Assembly: GCA_947579605.1 (NCBI GenBank)
Contig: OX388316.1
Span: forward strand, 10,233,290-10,297,289
Direction of reading: 5' to 3'
DNA: 64,000 nucleotides
Source of the DNA: Athripsodes cinereus
Lineage: Eukaryota > Arthropoda > Insecta > Trichoptera > Leptoceridae
Positions 36,101 through 46,634 of this stretch are shown in pieces (positions within the stretch are counted from its first letter, which is position 1; every line of letters starts with the position of its first letter). The translations under genes were made by a program, and so were the position numbers. Below the pieces are notes generated by a model. That model worked only from the letters and a program-made list of their open reading frames with translations. It had not been told where the DNA came from and searched no databases.

Positions 36101-37676
36101 AGCAGTGCTATGTCGTCAGCATATCTAATCATGTCGACCTTTTTCCCATTTATTTTTACTCCTGTCCAGTTCTTCATTTCTTCTCTCAGTTCATCAATGG
36201 CTCGCTGTATATAGCAGTTAAAGAGAGCTGGCGACATTGAGCATCCTTGTCTTACGCCTTGTTCGACCCTTGCTTCTGCGCAGCTCTCTCCGCTTTTAAT
36301 CACAGCCATTTCGTTCTTGCATAAGCTCCAGATTGCTCTTCTGTCTTTATAACTCATTCCTATCTGGTTTAGAGTGTTAAAAAGTTGTTCCCATTCTACT
36401 TTATCGAATGCTTTTTCAAGGTCGATGAATGCTATATGTGTTTTTATTAATTCTTATTCTCTTTTCTAGAATAAGTCTGAGACTTAGGATTGCATCTCTT
36501 GTACCTGTCTTCTTGCGGAATCCAAATTCATCTTCTGAAAGTGTTTCGTTGATTTTATTTTCCGCCCTTTTCATTATATTGATACATATTTATTAGTAAG
36601 ATGGATGGTGCTAATTCAAATCACGGTTAAGAGAAGTTTGCCTTGCTATGAAAAAATATGAGATCTATTTATTTTTATTATAGATCTCCTCTACTCTCTG
36701 CCTGCTAATATTTAATGGTACTAATAATAATTTTCAGAAAAACCAAAAATGTTTGCTGACGTAAAGACTTTATCAGAAGCAGTTTCTTTAGAAATGAGAA
36801 TTGTTCAAGCAAATTATGGTGAAGGAAACAAGCCCATTTCTGTAGTGGATACTCTAGGTAATATAGCTTGGGACATTTGGACCAAAATAGAGGAACAACA
36901 GAATTCTACCAATAGATTAAGGTTATTATAATTATTTTTATTGTATAATTATTAATAGTTATTTGAAATTCACCAAGTAATATAATATATTTTTATTTTT
37001 TTTATAGTTGGACAGGACCTATGTTAGGTAACATCATCCAAATATTGGTAAGGGCTAACAGGCTAGAAGATGCTAACACTGTTCTACAGAAACTTAGGAA
37101 AGATACAAGTATATCTGGAATTCCCAATGCGCCAGACCAATTAGTAGAATTTTCAAGGCTAGCTTTGCAAGAAAAGAAGTTCTCCTATATTGTGGTAGGG
37201 ATACATACTGTTACCCAATGGGCTTAGTTTTAAGTGGTTTATCAGTGTATTCTACTAAAATGTGTTGACATATTGTTTTATTTTTTATTTTGTAGGCTGC
37301 TGTGAGCTATTTATCTGATTTAGGTTTTATGGAATGTTGTGATGTAGCCAAAGAAGCTTTACAGGTTTCTTTAAATAAGACTGGGGAAGAGATAAAACAA
37401 ATTATATCAGATTTTGTTTCTCTAAAAACTAAACCTCATTCTGAAAATGTTCATGTTTCTACTTTACTTTCTATTGCAGCCCAGTAAGTCAAATCTAATA
37501 TGTGTCTTTAACAATTTTTTTGATAGTGCATTTAATAAATTGTGTTCGTTTGTAGGGTTGATCAGCCAAATGTTAGCAAAAGTATGTCTTCCCATGGCAG
37601 TTCTAGGGCAGTGGATACTTCTTCCTCTTCTTCAAGTGATGAATCCAGTGATGATGAGCCTGATGTTAAAAAATGA
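27185..37676 (+). CDS. PTCD3: PTCD3 / mS39, mitoribosomal small-subunit PPR protein
   Basis: Exons: 27185-27219, 27337-27534, 27869-28097, 32430-32659, 33037-33295, 33703-33877, 34188-34315, 34401-34604, 34743-34911, 36738-36921, 37008-37194, 37296-37483, 37556-37676. All are in phase: 2307 nt, 768 residues (human about 689). The first exons give a basic, hydroxylated leader (MNICSPIIRSLRRSN) suited to mitochondrial import. Family blocks include DEIVIPTRIPRGPTDILDAL, then HDDPYLIPTS, then CVIQGM/YNLYKE and EPSLATWHHLL-like pentatricopeptide helices from about residue 232 to 670. The acidic-serine C-terminus (SSSSSSDESSDDEPDVKK) matches the human end. Donors after exons 1, 2 and 8 are weak (GTTTGT, GTTTGT, GTTGAT). 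Introns 3 and 9 are swollen by transposons. The protein binds RNA and sits on the small mitochondrial ribosomal subunit, supporting mitochondrial translation. Confidence 0.95.
28231..28769. mobile_element. Tigger/pogo-type MITE
   Basis: The ends are inverted: CAGTGGTACCTCGACATACA at the left, and ..AAGGTACCACTG at the right. The flanks are TA dinucleotides (28229-28230 and 28770-28771). Internal words CTCGTATCT/CTCGTATTTCAAA recur near both ends. The end sequence, TA target and absence of transposase mark a 539 bp non-autonomous Tigger. It lies in PTCD3 intron 3. Confidence 0.85.
29688..31328 (-). mobile_element. RTE-clade LINE, 5'-truncated
   Basis: The insertion is bounded by a 10 bp duplication GAAATGTCTT (29678-29687 and 31329-31338) inside the Tigger element. 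The minus-strand frame 31154-29700 (484 codons from the first ATG, with coding text extending upstream to about 31297) is a reverse transcriptase: NNKAPGEDG, RPISLL, a DFQKAFDT block, GVRQGDTISPKLF, and the catalytic FADD. The C-terminal domain is of the RRRSGVTDVVERI / GRPPTRWSDDVKRI type common in insect RTE elements. The endonuclease is lost by 5' truncation. The 3' tail is a TAGA repeat (seen as CTATCTATCTAT on the plus strand). Confidence 0.92.
31430..31990 (-). pseudogene. Tigger/pogo transposase C-terminal remnant
   Basis: Two adjacent minus-strand frames: 31990-31664 begins NYNIWNAINNIGDAWAEIKE followed by SWKKLCPQ, and 31640-31430 contains NNIMEELDPDGERVSQVRRV and ends LTLDNFVKR. Both are the standard C-terminal text of Tigger transposases (helices after the DDE core, ending in a short basic tail). 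A stop separates the two frames. The DNA-binding and catalytic parts are missing. Confidence 0.8.
33507..33555. repeat. Perfect 21 bp inverted repeat with 7 bp loop
   Basis: The arm AAAAATTTATAGAAAAGAAT(A) at 33507-33527 is exactly inverted at 33535-33555 around the loop GGAGGCT. It lies in PTCD3 intron 5. It would form a strong hairpin in DNA or pre-mRNA. No terminal duplication was seen. Confidence 0.85.
34960..35290. repeat. Possible imperfect inverted-repeat element in PTCD3 intron 9
   Basis: The left part (AGCCAGTTAAGTGACTAGCT) and right part (TTTAGTTAACTGGCTGCTCT) are imperfect inverses, with repeated GGCTAAC words between. The ends are not clear. Confidence 0.35.
35379..36590 (-). pseudogene. 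LINE fragment with reverse-transcriptase ORF (RTE/L2-like), frameshifted
   Basis: Reading from right to left, about 36585-36430 gives RAENKINETLSEDEFGFRKK and on to ILEKR, then a frameshift, then the 210-codon frame 36357-35725 with GVRQGCSMSPALFN and catalytic YADD, then a further frame 35771-35379 for the C-terminus (GHNIRHPGLL, RGRPRDAYTDQLKRDMN, ADQSNGL). About 30 bp present in the 6658 copy are missing near 35740, which breaks the frame. The 3' end has a TATA-rich tail. It lies antisense within PTCD3 intron 9. Confidence 0.85.
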
Positions 37677-37883
37677 ATAATGTCAAACAAAAAAATAACT
37701 CTTAATGGTTCTGTTTGTTAAAACTCTTTTGTGTGTTTGCAATTTTATTAATTAGTGTTTTGCATAAAATCTGTGAAAAACGATAGTAGTATTAAATAGC
37801 TTAGTGTAAAAGGACAGATTGATCTGTTTTCTCTTTCAGCAAGGGTGCAATGTATAACCACAATTTAAAATAGGTTCTTGGAA

Positions 37884-37889
37884 AATAAA
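37884..37889 (+). terminator. Candidate poly(A) signal of PTCD3
   Basis: AATAAA occurs 208 bp after the PTCD3 stop codon, the first canonical signal downstream on the plus strand. Confidence 0.45.
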
Positions 37890-38086
37890 AGATGTGGCGA
37901 TACACATATCATTATTTTATTTACAGTTACATTATATGGAAAGTGTTTTTCTACTTTTCCGTGTGTTATAATTCTTTTAACATCCTTGATAATTAATAGG
38001 TTTCTTAATGTAAATTTTGTATTTGTCTTATGATAACTTGACTTTTGGATAGTATAATAATTTATTTTTATAGTAATCATATATAT

Positions 38087-38406
38087 CAAGGGTGGCCAAC
38101 CCGCGACCCGCGGGCCACATGCGGCCTGTGGGGTGCCTGTTTGTGGCCCGGGAAGCATATGGACACTTTTTCTAATAAGTCGAAACAAGTACCTGAAGAA
38201 AGTTATTCGGAGAAAATACTCTTAAAGAAAACTAGGGAGTATGCAAAAAAATTCAAATTTCTATACCATTTTGAAAATTAGGTGACGGAGAGGGGCATAA
38301 ACTTTAAGGTGAAGTAAAATTATTTTTTGAATTATATTATTGTGGCCCGGTAGGAAATTTCATTTCTAAAATTTGGCCCGGCTGCTGAAAAGGTTGGCCA
38401 CCCATG
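38087..38406. mobile_element. hAT MITE (CAAGGGTGGCCAACC ends)
   Basis: CAAGGGTGGCCAACC at the left is inverted at the right as GGTTGGCCACCCATG. The 8 bp flanks are both ATATATAT (38079-38086 and 38407-38414). The element is 320 bp. GC-rich words such as GTGGCCCG recur near the ends. There is no transposase. Ends and duplication are those of hAT/Charlie-type elements. Confidence 0.8.
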
Positions 38407-38414
38407 ATATATAT

Positions 38415-39755
38415 CGTATCAACCTAAATTGTATACATCTATAACAATGTATGATAGGACTGACAGTAATGAATATAGATATAAGTTATTACAATCAGCA
38501 TTAAGAATGTAATAATTTAGATGTTAAGCCATCTATTCACAACAGCGCAGTAGTATTGTGAGATTATTGTTTAATGATTGCTTCACTTTAAATGTATCCA
38601 ATAATTGATGAATTAATTTATAGAGATCAATTTGAGCTTGGAATAAATTATTCTAAAATAAACTGGAAATATCTTTTGTTTATCAAGGAATACAAGTAAA
38701 CTTGTGACATATTATGAGAAAATTGATTATTTACTTAAACAGTGGATGATATAAATGCCCTTGATACTATTTTATAACAAAATATTTTGAAACCTTTGTT
38801 TGAAACAGCAAAACAATACCATAATAATATTCATACGTGATAAAAAAACAAACAAAATTATCACAAATAAATCAGATTGGATGCTTTAAAATGCTGAGAA
38901 AACAAATTATGAATTTTGTTTTCCTTTCCTCTTTCATATCATGATTACATATTATTCAATTGACACACACCGCAGCATTGGATGTAAGAAATGTTTTCCT
39001 CAAAGAAGACTTACAAGTGCATAGGTTGGAACAATAGACATTTGCTGCATCAGTGAATTCATTTCCTAAATGCTGAAGCCTATTGAGAGTTACCTCCGAA
39101 CAAGGTAAAATAATATTCCTCTATATAAAAAGATAGTGCCTGTCTTGTAGATAGTGAGTGAAAGTTAGTCCTATGGACGCTATTAGGGCAGTAAATATGA
39201 CCACCAATCCATTCACACAATCGAATCAAGTCTGATATTAATGATTGTATAGTACTTGGAATAACTTTAGTGAATGTTCATTTTGATGGATTTAAAATAA
39301 AACACTTTAACTATGAATAATATTTGACTCAGAGGCGTTTTGGGTAGACATATTGAAAGTAATATTGTTTTATTTTAATTCCAAGTCTGATACCGGTTTT
39401 ATTTTCTTGCACATATTTTTTTTATTTTTCAGAATCATAAATAAAGTAGTCAGAAATAGTATGAATGACAGCGAAGCCAAAAAGTGAGGAAGGGAAATCG
39501 ACGGTGGCCATTTTGTATGAAACACTTTATTTAACATTTGTATGGGCAATGTATGGAGATTATTCACACAGTATCAGAAAACATTATATTTACTTCTTAA
39601 AATAATTACAATGCCACATAACTTACTGTTTTCATATATTTGATGAAATAGGGAATAGGATGAGTTAATAAAATTGAGTAATTCATTTCAAAATCATTCA
39701 GTATTTATTTTTAAACATTGTTTTCATATACACACAATATGGAGAGAATGAATGA
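38415..39755. other. AT-rich intergenic DNA
   Basis: No gene or clear element. The stretch 39470-39530 (containing CATTTTGTATGAAAC) is similar, inverted, to 43520-43570, so part of it belongs to a dispersed repeat. Confidence 0.4.
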
Positions 39756-40038
39756 CAATAGACCATTAAAGGATGACGTCACAGAAAAATCATTGAGGGG
39801 CATCAGGTATCCCAACACAACAGACGATTACGGTGTAATATTAGGTGGAACGCCTAAAGAATACCTAATAATCAAAATAACTGTCAGTGTCGATTTTGTT
39901 ATTATTTTGTCGTCTGACTTTCTTTTTTTTCTCTTATGGCATAACATCCTACAAGGATGATTTGCGCAATCTGACTGTTTGCCCGCCAAGCAAAAGCAAA
40001 TCCATAGACAAGACCACGTGACCTTTAATGGTCTATTG
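39756..40038. mobile_element. Small TIR element
   Basis: CAATAGACCATTAAAGG at the left is inverted at the right (CCTTTAATGGTCTATTG), and both are followed inward by an ACGT-containing word. The unit is 283 bp. No target duplication could be assigned and there is no coding capacity. Confidence 0.6.
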
Positions 40039-40580
40039 AAGGAAAATATAAAAAAATGTACAGAAATTATAGCTATAAATAAAAACAAATTTTGATAGTT
40101 TTATTGAATATATAAAAATAAACAGGAGAAACTGAGTGATTTATAATAATAACAAAAAGTAACAAAATGCATTTTAATTAACATACAACAAACTCAAAAC
40201 CCTTTGAAGAGCACTAACTTGTTAAGTGACTTTCGAACTGAAAGAGAACTATCGACATACCTCTTGGCAATGTAATGCAGCCTTATATCAATATATTTTT
40301 AAATTGTCAATATTCTCCTCAGATAAAACTTACGTAGTGACGCTGTAACATCCTTAAGAATAGCATTTTTTTTTGTCTGGTGCTGTGTTTTTGTTATAAA
40401 CGTTTTATTTTCACGCCACAAGATCTTTTAAAACTATAAATGATTTTTATAGTTTGAAGACATGTTGCACAGGTGGATTGATGTACGAACAAACAACTAT
40501 CCTGTCAACTGCTGGTTGTTAACTGGAGGTATTGAATATTCAGCTACCGGCACCGAACTCTCAACTGCTGATGTTGTACT

Positions 40581-41569
40581 CTAAATCGCAGGCAATATTC
40601 TGCGCTTTGGAGGCTCCCTTGATGGGATCTCTTTCTGAAACATAAAAAAATACCATATAAGTACTTGTATACACTGATCCACAATAGTAATCCACACTGA
40701 GCGACATAAATCAACCAACATTTTAAATTAATTCTACACAATTTTATAATAATGTACATAATATTATTTAGAATAGCTTCACAAAACTCTTGAAAATATT
40801 GTGCTATGCAGGTTGTATTGTGAGTGTGGCAAGAGTTATTATTTTACACATGTATTATGTAATTAGAGATAAATAACTCCAAGATGACATGGTCCAGGTT
40901 TGCAAGCACAGGTGCATGTCATTTCACAGCGTATCTATGATGATCAAAGTGTGACTTTATGTCATCTCTTCACACATTCTCTATCTCTAAGCACAAAAGA
41001 TTAGATATATCTAAATGAATAATATAAAACATACTAACTTGCAACTGAGCGGGAAACCCAGGATATTTTGTAAGAATGACGTTTTTCTCCAACCTCGCAG
41101 AAAAACGAGATGATTTTGAACACAAAACACTATGTTCACTTGGTGTCAAATATTGGATAATGTCCAGTTTCTCCTTTTTGGATCCTTTGGAAAACTACAA
41201 AAAATGATTTTGTTTATAAACATGCTATAATATCATTAACCTGATCAGATTTGTATGCATGAAACATTTTATTCTAACGGGTAAACAAACCAAACAGCCG
41301 AGATTGTAGGTTTCTTTGTATTGTCAGATGACAGAATGGAAAACAAGTTACGTGTGTAGATATAGGAGAATAAGGACAAATAATTATATAGAACGTTTAT
41401 AACATTATTATGATCATTTATAAGTATACGAATTATAATATAAACGACTTTAAAATCGCATATATTAAGATAAAAACTACAATACAAAACAACTTACCGA
41501 GAATATGACAATCTTGTTTCCTGCGAAAGATGGATTGGATACATCTATTCGATTTATAACCACAACCAT
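40581..41569 (-). CDS. Small three-exon gene, 93-residue protein of unknown family
   Basis: Exons: 41569-41498 (24 codons), 41194-41039 (52 codons) and 40634-40581 (17 codons plus stop TAG). All three boundaries are GT-AG (donors GTAAGT and GTTAGT; acceptors TTTTGTAG and GTTTCAG), and both introns are phase 0. The protein starts MVVVINRIDVSNPSFAGNKI, continues with a lysine/serine stretch (FSKGSKKEKLDIIQYL), a middle block SRFSARLEKNVILTKYPGFP, and ends EPPKRRILPAI. It is basic, has no signal peptide or membrane segment, and ends in a short P-rich basic tail. I do not recognise the family. The in-frame stop just before the ATG supports this start. The model is supported by phase and splice sites only. 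It is convergent with PTCD3. Confidence 0.6.
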
Positions 41570-41702
41570 TTATAGCGCACATCACCATGTTAATCATAAG
41601 TCCTATTCTTCTAGATATAAAAACCGATATGAAAAATTCAACTGATGTGCAAAAACTTGACACATTTTTAAAACAAATCAACATACAAGGGTTGGTTCAC
41701 GG

Positions 41703-42739
41703 CCGTAGTCATGTGTAACAAAGAGAATATAATTGATGTGTAACACAGATCCGACCCGAGTCAAATGTTCGGGTCCTTCCAAATTGACCCGCGGGTCTAC
41801 AGATCACCTACGGATCTTACGGGTCCTAATGATCTGTTTGAGCGGAGACCCGTTGGATCTGTGAGGACCCGATAAATCTGTTTGAGACGATGACATGTAG
41901 GATCCGTTTAAGAGGATGACACGTAAGTTCTGTATGTTTTGTTCACAAATTGAATAGAATGACCGTTTGTACTTACCCATACATACATACAAATCCGTAT
42001 TCTAATAATATATTGTGTTTTATTGCTGGAAAGTATCGCAAAGTTTTGCTAGTCTCTAAAAACATTTTTCACAAAATAATACTACAATACACAAACATAA
42101 AATATTTCACAAAAAAATATCATGGCGAAACATTTTATGAAACCAATACTTTTTCATATAAAATGTTTACCTTTAATCAATAACTTATCCACTATTTATT
42201 TCAACTAAACCTTTGCACAGTTCACAATAAAAAGTATTTTCCTAATTGAAATTAATTGGTAGTATGTTGGTTTTTTTTCCTTTATTTATATTGTTTTTCT
42301 TTGTTTATGCATTATTTCTCCTGACTGTTTTTTTTAATTTGTATTATTTGTAAAGGCTGATACAGCTGTTTGTTATGTAAATAAATAAATATTTTATGGC
42401 CAATAAATGTCATTATTATTATTCTTATAATTATTGAGTACTCCGTTCAGATATTAAGTGTAAAAATCTCCATACCGTATGAAAGACATAGTGGATCATA
42501 GACAATAAGCTATCAACACCGGAAACAGCTCCGACCCGTAGACACAGGTATATGCTGCAACCGGAAAGACCCGTGACCCGTGTATGTACCTACAGCGGAA
42601 ACGGGTCCGAGCTAAAGACAAAGATCTGGGCTGTAACCGGAAAGACCCGTGACCCGAATCATATGTTCGGCTCACTGCTATCAGTGGACCCGAACGGGTC
42701 GGGTCGCCTCAAAGTGATCTGTTACCCATGACTATACGG
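41703..42739. mobile_element. TIR element with many GACCCG/CGGGTC words
   Basis: CCGTAGTCATGTGTAACA at the left is inverted with small gaps at the right end (GTTACCCATGACTATACGG). Just inside both ends there are clusters of GACCCG, CGGGTC and AGATCTG/GATCTG words in both orientations, while the middle is plain AT-rich DNA. About 1.04 kb, no transposase. The superfamily is unknown. The left end is 130 bp upstream of the small gene's start codon. Confidence 0.6.
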
Positions 42740-42877
42740 GAGCATAAATGTCACTCGATGTCGAGTGACCTGAACGACCATGAAGTTGCAGTGAGTGGTG
42801 AATGTAAAAATGAAACCCCGGATAATCGTGAATAACTTAAAGCGTTTTATGACCCAATGTCATCGTAATGGCGCCAT

Positions 42878-43463
42878 TATTTTTTACGTCTTGTTTTTAT
42901 TATTATTTTTTATTGCTTTTATAACTTTTAAAATTATTTTTGTTATTTTGGATTTACTTTTTGTTATAATTTCTTAAATTTGTCAACGTGTAAAAGAGGT
43001 AAATAAATTTAAATAAATAAATATTTTTATTATTATTTGACCGGCGCCTTTTTATAGTAGCATTCAAGTACTTTTGTGTTTCTTTTAAATGATAAAAATA
43101 TTTTTGTCTCTAACGAAGGAATAAATTATTTTAATAGGTATCTTTAAAATTAACAGTTAAAGTAATAACTACTTGATTAGTTTATAACTAATTGCTTTAT
43201 ACTTTTTTTTTTTAAATTATGCCATTATCTAACTTTCTGAGCTTGTATACATCCCAATACTTGTTACAAGTTTATATCCTAAATCTATCCAAACGAATTC
43301 ACTGAATTAGAGTCAGAAAGTATACATGACAATTACGCAGAAATCGAGTATATTTTCTGAGACTATATAATATTTTGTTACACATTTTGAAAACATAGTA
43401 ACATACAGTGCAAGAACACTATGAATGCGTACTGGCATTATATAGGTACTTTCAAAATACGCG
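42878..43463. repeat. Diverged copy of the 25530-26147 repeat
   Basis: The order of landmarks is the same as at 25530-26147: TTTTTTACGTCTTG, then AAATTTGTCAACGTGTAAAA, then TTTTTATTATTATTTGACCG, then AGAAAGTATACATGACAATT, and finally GCAAGAACACTATGAATGCG. The middle is shortened. Confidence 0.6.
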
Positions 43464-43716
43464 TCGTCGAGTGATCACACGGTGACTATCTGAACGCAGC
43501 CCAAATGCGACGCACCGAACAAAATTTGTTTCATACAAAATGGTCGTCATTCCCCTCCCCGCGCAGCTTCAAAATGTTTGCCAAAGTGTCTGTCCATTAC
43601 TCTATTTAGGTCCATGTCTGTCCATGTCATACAGTCGCCGAGTGATCACTCGACGACGCTCCGATCCTTCACGAAGCCGGAGCGGACACCCGACTACTCG
43701 CACTGTCGCATTCAGG

Positions 43717-44058
43717 CAGGGTTGCCAGACGTACGGTAATTACCGTACTTGTACGGTAATTTCATTCCCCGTACGGTAGTAAATTACCGTACGACAAAAG
43801 TACGGTAATTTCAAATCAAAACTAATGTACGGAAAATGTACGGTAATTTGGCACACAAATCATTTTTTTTGTATCCATCAAGCTCAAGGACGTTTATCAC
43901 GTGTACATAGCATGAGAGCACGGGGAGACGAAAACGACTGTACTCGGGAAAAGGCCTTCTTAACACGAGAAGATAGTGGCTAACGGCGCACTTTAGTGAT
44001 GTACGGAAATTTTTCCCTAGAAGTACGGTAATTTTGGATTCACAATCTGGCAACCCTG
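43717..44058. mobile_element. hAT MITE (CAGGGTTGCCAGA ends) with TACGGTAATT repeats
   Basis: CAGGGTTGCCAGA at the left is inverted at the right as TCTGGCAACCCTG. The 8 bp CATTCAGG is duplicated (43709-43716 and 44059-44066). The element is 342 bp. The words GTACGGTAATT and TACCGTAC recur about ten times near both ends. No transposase. Confidence 0.88.
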
Positions 44059-44192
44059 CATTCAGGCACGTCGTCGGGTGACAACCGAAATCATAGCAGG
44101 GTGTAGTATTGGTAAATCCAGTTCTTTCTCAGGAATCGGTACTTGAGACATCGTTCTTCAAAACAATTCGTTCTTAACATTCGTGGAATTTG

Positions 44193-44770
44193 TCACGCGA
44201 TTTTCACCTTAGTCTCTTTGAAAATAAAGTATTTTAAAGGCCTTTTTCCCAAAAGACGACACGAAGATTTAAATCCTTAAATCTCGTTTGTGATATATGT
44301 CACGCGATTTTAAACCTTAGTCTCTTTGAAAATAGAGTATTCTAATGGTATTTTTACCAAAACAACTTCACAAAGATTTAAATCTTTGAATCATGTTTGT
44401 TACATTTGACACGCGATATAAAACCTTAATTCCTTTGAAAATAGAATACTCCAATGGCGTTTTTTCCAAAATAATAACACGTAGATTTAAATCCAAGAAT
44501 CTCGTTCTCAACGTTTGACCATCACCTATCTGTAGATAGGTGATGGTTTGACACGCAATATGAAACCTTAGTATCTTTGAAAATAGAGTATCTTAAGGTT
44601 TTTTTTCCAAAAAAAAACACACACGAAGATTTAAATCTCGTTCGTGTTTATTTGCCACGCGATGTTAAACCTTAGTTTCTTTGAAAATATAGTACTTTAA
44701 TGTAATTTTTCCCAAAAGAACGAAAAAGACCGAACAGATTTGGCATTGAGGATTTAGTTCTTCGAGTTAA
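44193..44770. repeat. Diverged tandem repeat, ~107 bp unit, five copies
   Basis: Unit starts (G(T/A)CACGCGAT-like) lie at about 44193, 44299, 44408, 44550 and 44655. Each contains CCTTAGT.TCTTTGAAAAT and AGATTTAAATC. The third unit is longer because it contains the palindrome at 44518-44547. Confidence 0.8.
44518..44547. repeat. Perfect palindrome inside the tandem repeat
   Basis: ACCATCACCTATCT is exactly inverted as AGATAGGTGATGGT around GT. It is absent from the other units of the array. Confidence 0.85.
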
Positions 44771-45018
44771 GTTGAAGAACGAATACATAAGAACGAATAC
44801 TCAGATTCTGAACAATACTAGCAGGGTGATTATCGCTCTGACAGTTACCTTGACGTTTGAGTGATGGTGATTGTCAAAACAATTGCGAAATTAATCGTAA
44901 TTATGGTGTATTCTTGTCGTATACAATTTTTCAAAATAGAAAATCATATTTTTTTAGTTCAAGAAGTGAAATGGAAGAGAAATTAAAATAGTTAGTGCAG
45001 ATTTTTCAGATCGCGAAT

Positions 45019-46392
45019 AGGGAACTTGCACTCGAGAGGAATATTTTGTGAAATGCATTAATTAGGTAGAAAAAAGGTTATATATCGATTATATTTTGAT
45101 TAAAACTCAAAAATAAATATTTTTCATTTATTATTTTAATAAATAAAATCACGATTTTTCGCCCGCTGTTTGAACGCCTTGTCGATGGTTATTGCATTTG
45201 TGACGTCACATGTCCTGAGTGATGTTTTGTTGTTTATCGTAATGTATGGGATTAACAATCGCTTGGTATTTGAGTCCGGTTTTTAACATTTTGGAAGGAG
45301 GTAAATATTACAAAAAGTTTCCAAAAAGATCATACAAATATTGTGTAGTCCAAGATGTACAAATATACCTAACTTATACGACACCGAATAAATTATTTCT
45401 ACGCATGCCGATATTGTAAGCCTCTTACTGTACTGTAAGTTCAGCGACTTCTTTGCAGCTTTCCATATCTATCGCCCAATGACAAAACAAACAAAATCAT
45501 TCACAGTATCAATATTGTTATAAATGAACATATCTATCAAGTAGTGGATGCTTGTAGTGTCGACATTTGTTATTATATCCTTAAAATACGATATGATTTA
45601 CAATAAAAATCTTTTGGTTTTGACACACTGGCTGGCAGAAACTCACTCGCTGTGGATATATTATTTGTAGATGATCGATGACTCAATTCAGCACAAGTTA
45701 TAAAATTTAACTTCTGTGCTAATTTCAACCAACTTTGATTTTTTCCAATAACATTGGACAGATTTTTTTAGCAGGATGTTCGTTCACTCCGACCATGCAC
45801 CCAGTACAGAAAAGTAATGGCGTATTTAGAACCTGTAATCACTAATCGAACCTAAAAATGATGGAAAATTGATAATAATTGCCATTGAATATTATGTAAT
45901 TATTACACAATGTTGTATTGCACTTTACAAATTAGTAATAACATTATAAGACAAAGTTATAGCGCCTACTGGCGGGCTAAATTATGCATGATAAATATTC
46001 AATCGCCCCTTGAGAAAATCGTTTTTCGTCATTATAACTAAATAAAAAAATAGGAACTGATGTATGTTTATATGTAAAAATTTAATCATATTGAAGTTTT
46101 TGGCAAAAAAAGCGTTCAAACCCAAACCACAACAGTAAATAACCTCGTCAAACCAATAGATATATACTACGAAATGTACTAAGCATCTGTAGACAGAGAG
46201 ATCGAAGGGACATATGACGTCATCAAAATGGCGCGTTCGGATGTGGCGTTTTCGCGGAAGTTCAAAAATCGAAATTTCAAAATGCTATAAAACAGAAACT
46301 AAGCAACGTATCGAAAAAAAAATTACCGATATGTGTTACTGATTACTTTATTTATGATTTTGAAGAATAAAAAAAATATGTGCAAGTTCCCT
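45019..46392. mobile_element. TIR element (AGGGAACTTGCAC ends), 4 bp GAAT flanks
   Basis: AGGGAACTTGCAC begins the element and is inverted at its end. GAAT directly flanks both ends (45015-45018 and 46393-46396). Further in, TGACGTCACATGTCC at the left is matched by an inverted GGGACATATGACGTCA at the right. No transposase. A 4 bp target is unusual among common insect MITEs; the superfamily is unknown. The right end is 243 bp upstream of the Rab39 start codon. Confidence 0.6.
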
Positions 46393-46634
46393 GAATGAAT
46401 CATTATTATGGATCATCAATATTCACTGTCCATAGAAAGCATTACATAACATAAAATTAACTTTTGTCTTTGGATTTTTTTACATCTGTGGATTTTGTGG
46501 AGCAAAAGTCAGCGTTTGGGACTTTGTTTTCTTCGTGCGACGTAAATTAATTGTACGTTTGTTGTTATACTAAGGAATAAATGGTGTTTAGTATTAAGTT
46601 AATGACAATTTATTTATTGTGCTAATCCATCACA

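Noticed and set aside
41498..41684. Minus-strand frame reading CAINGCGYKSNRC, suggestive of a THAP zinc finger start
   Set aside because: The rest of the THAP pattern is missing, and the alternative frame in the same exon joins two further exons in phase.
43540..43779. 79-codon frame with many Arg and Ser
   Set aside because: It overlaps the start of an hAT element and a repeat with GAGTGATCAC palindromes. There is no family similarity or splice support.
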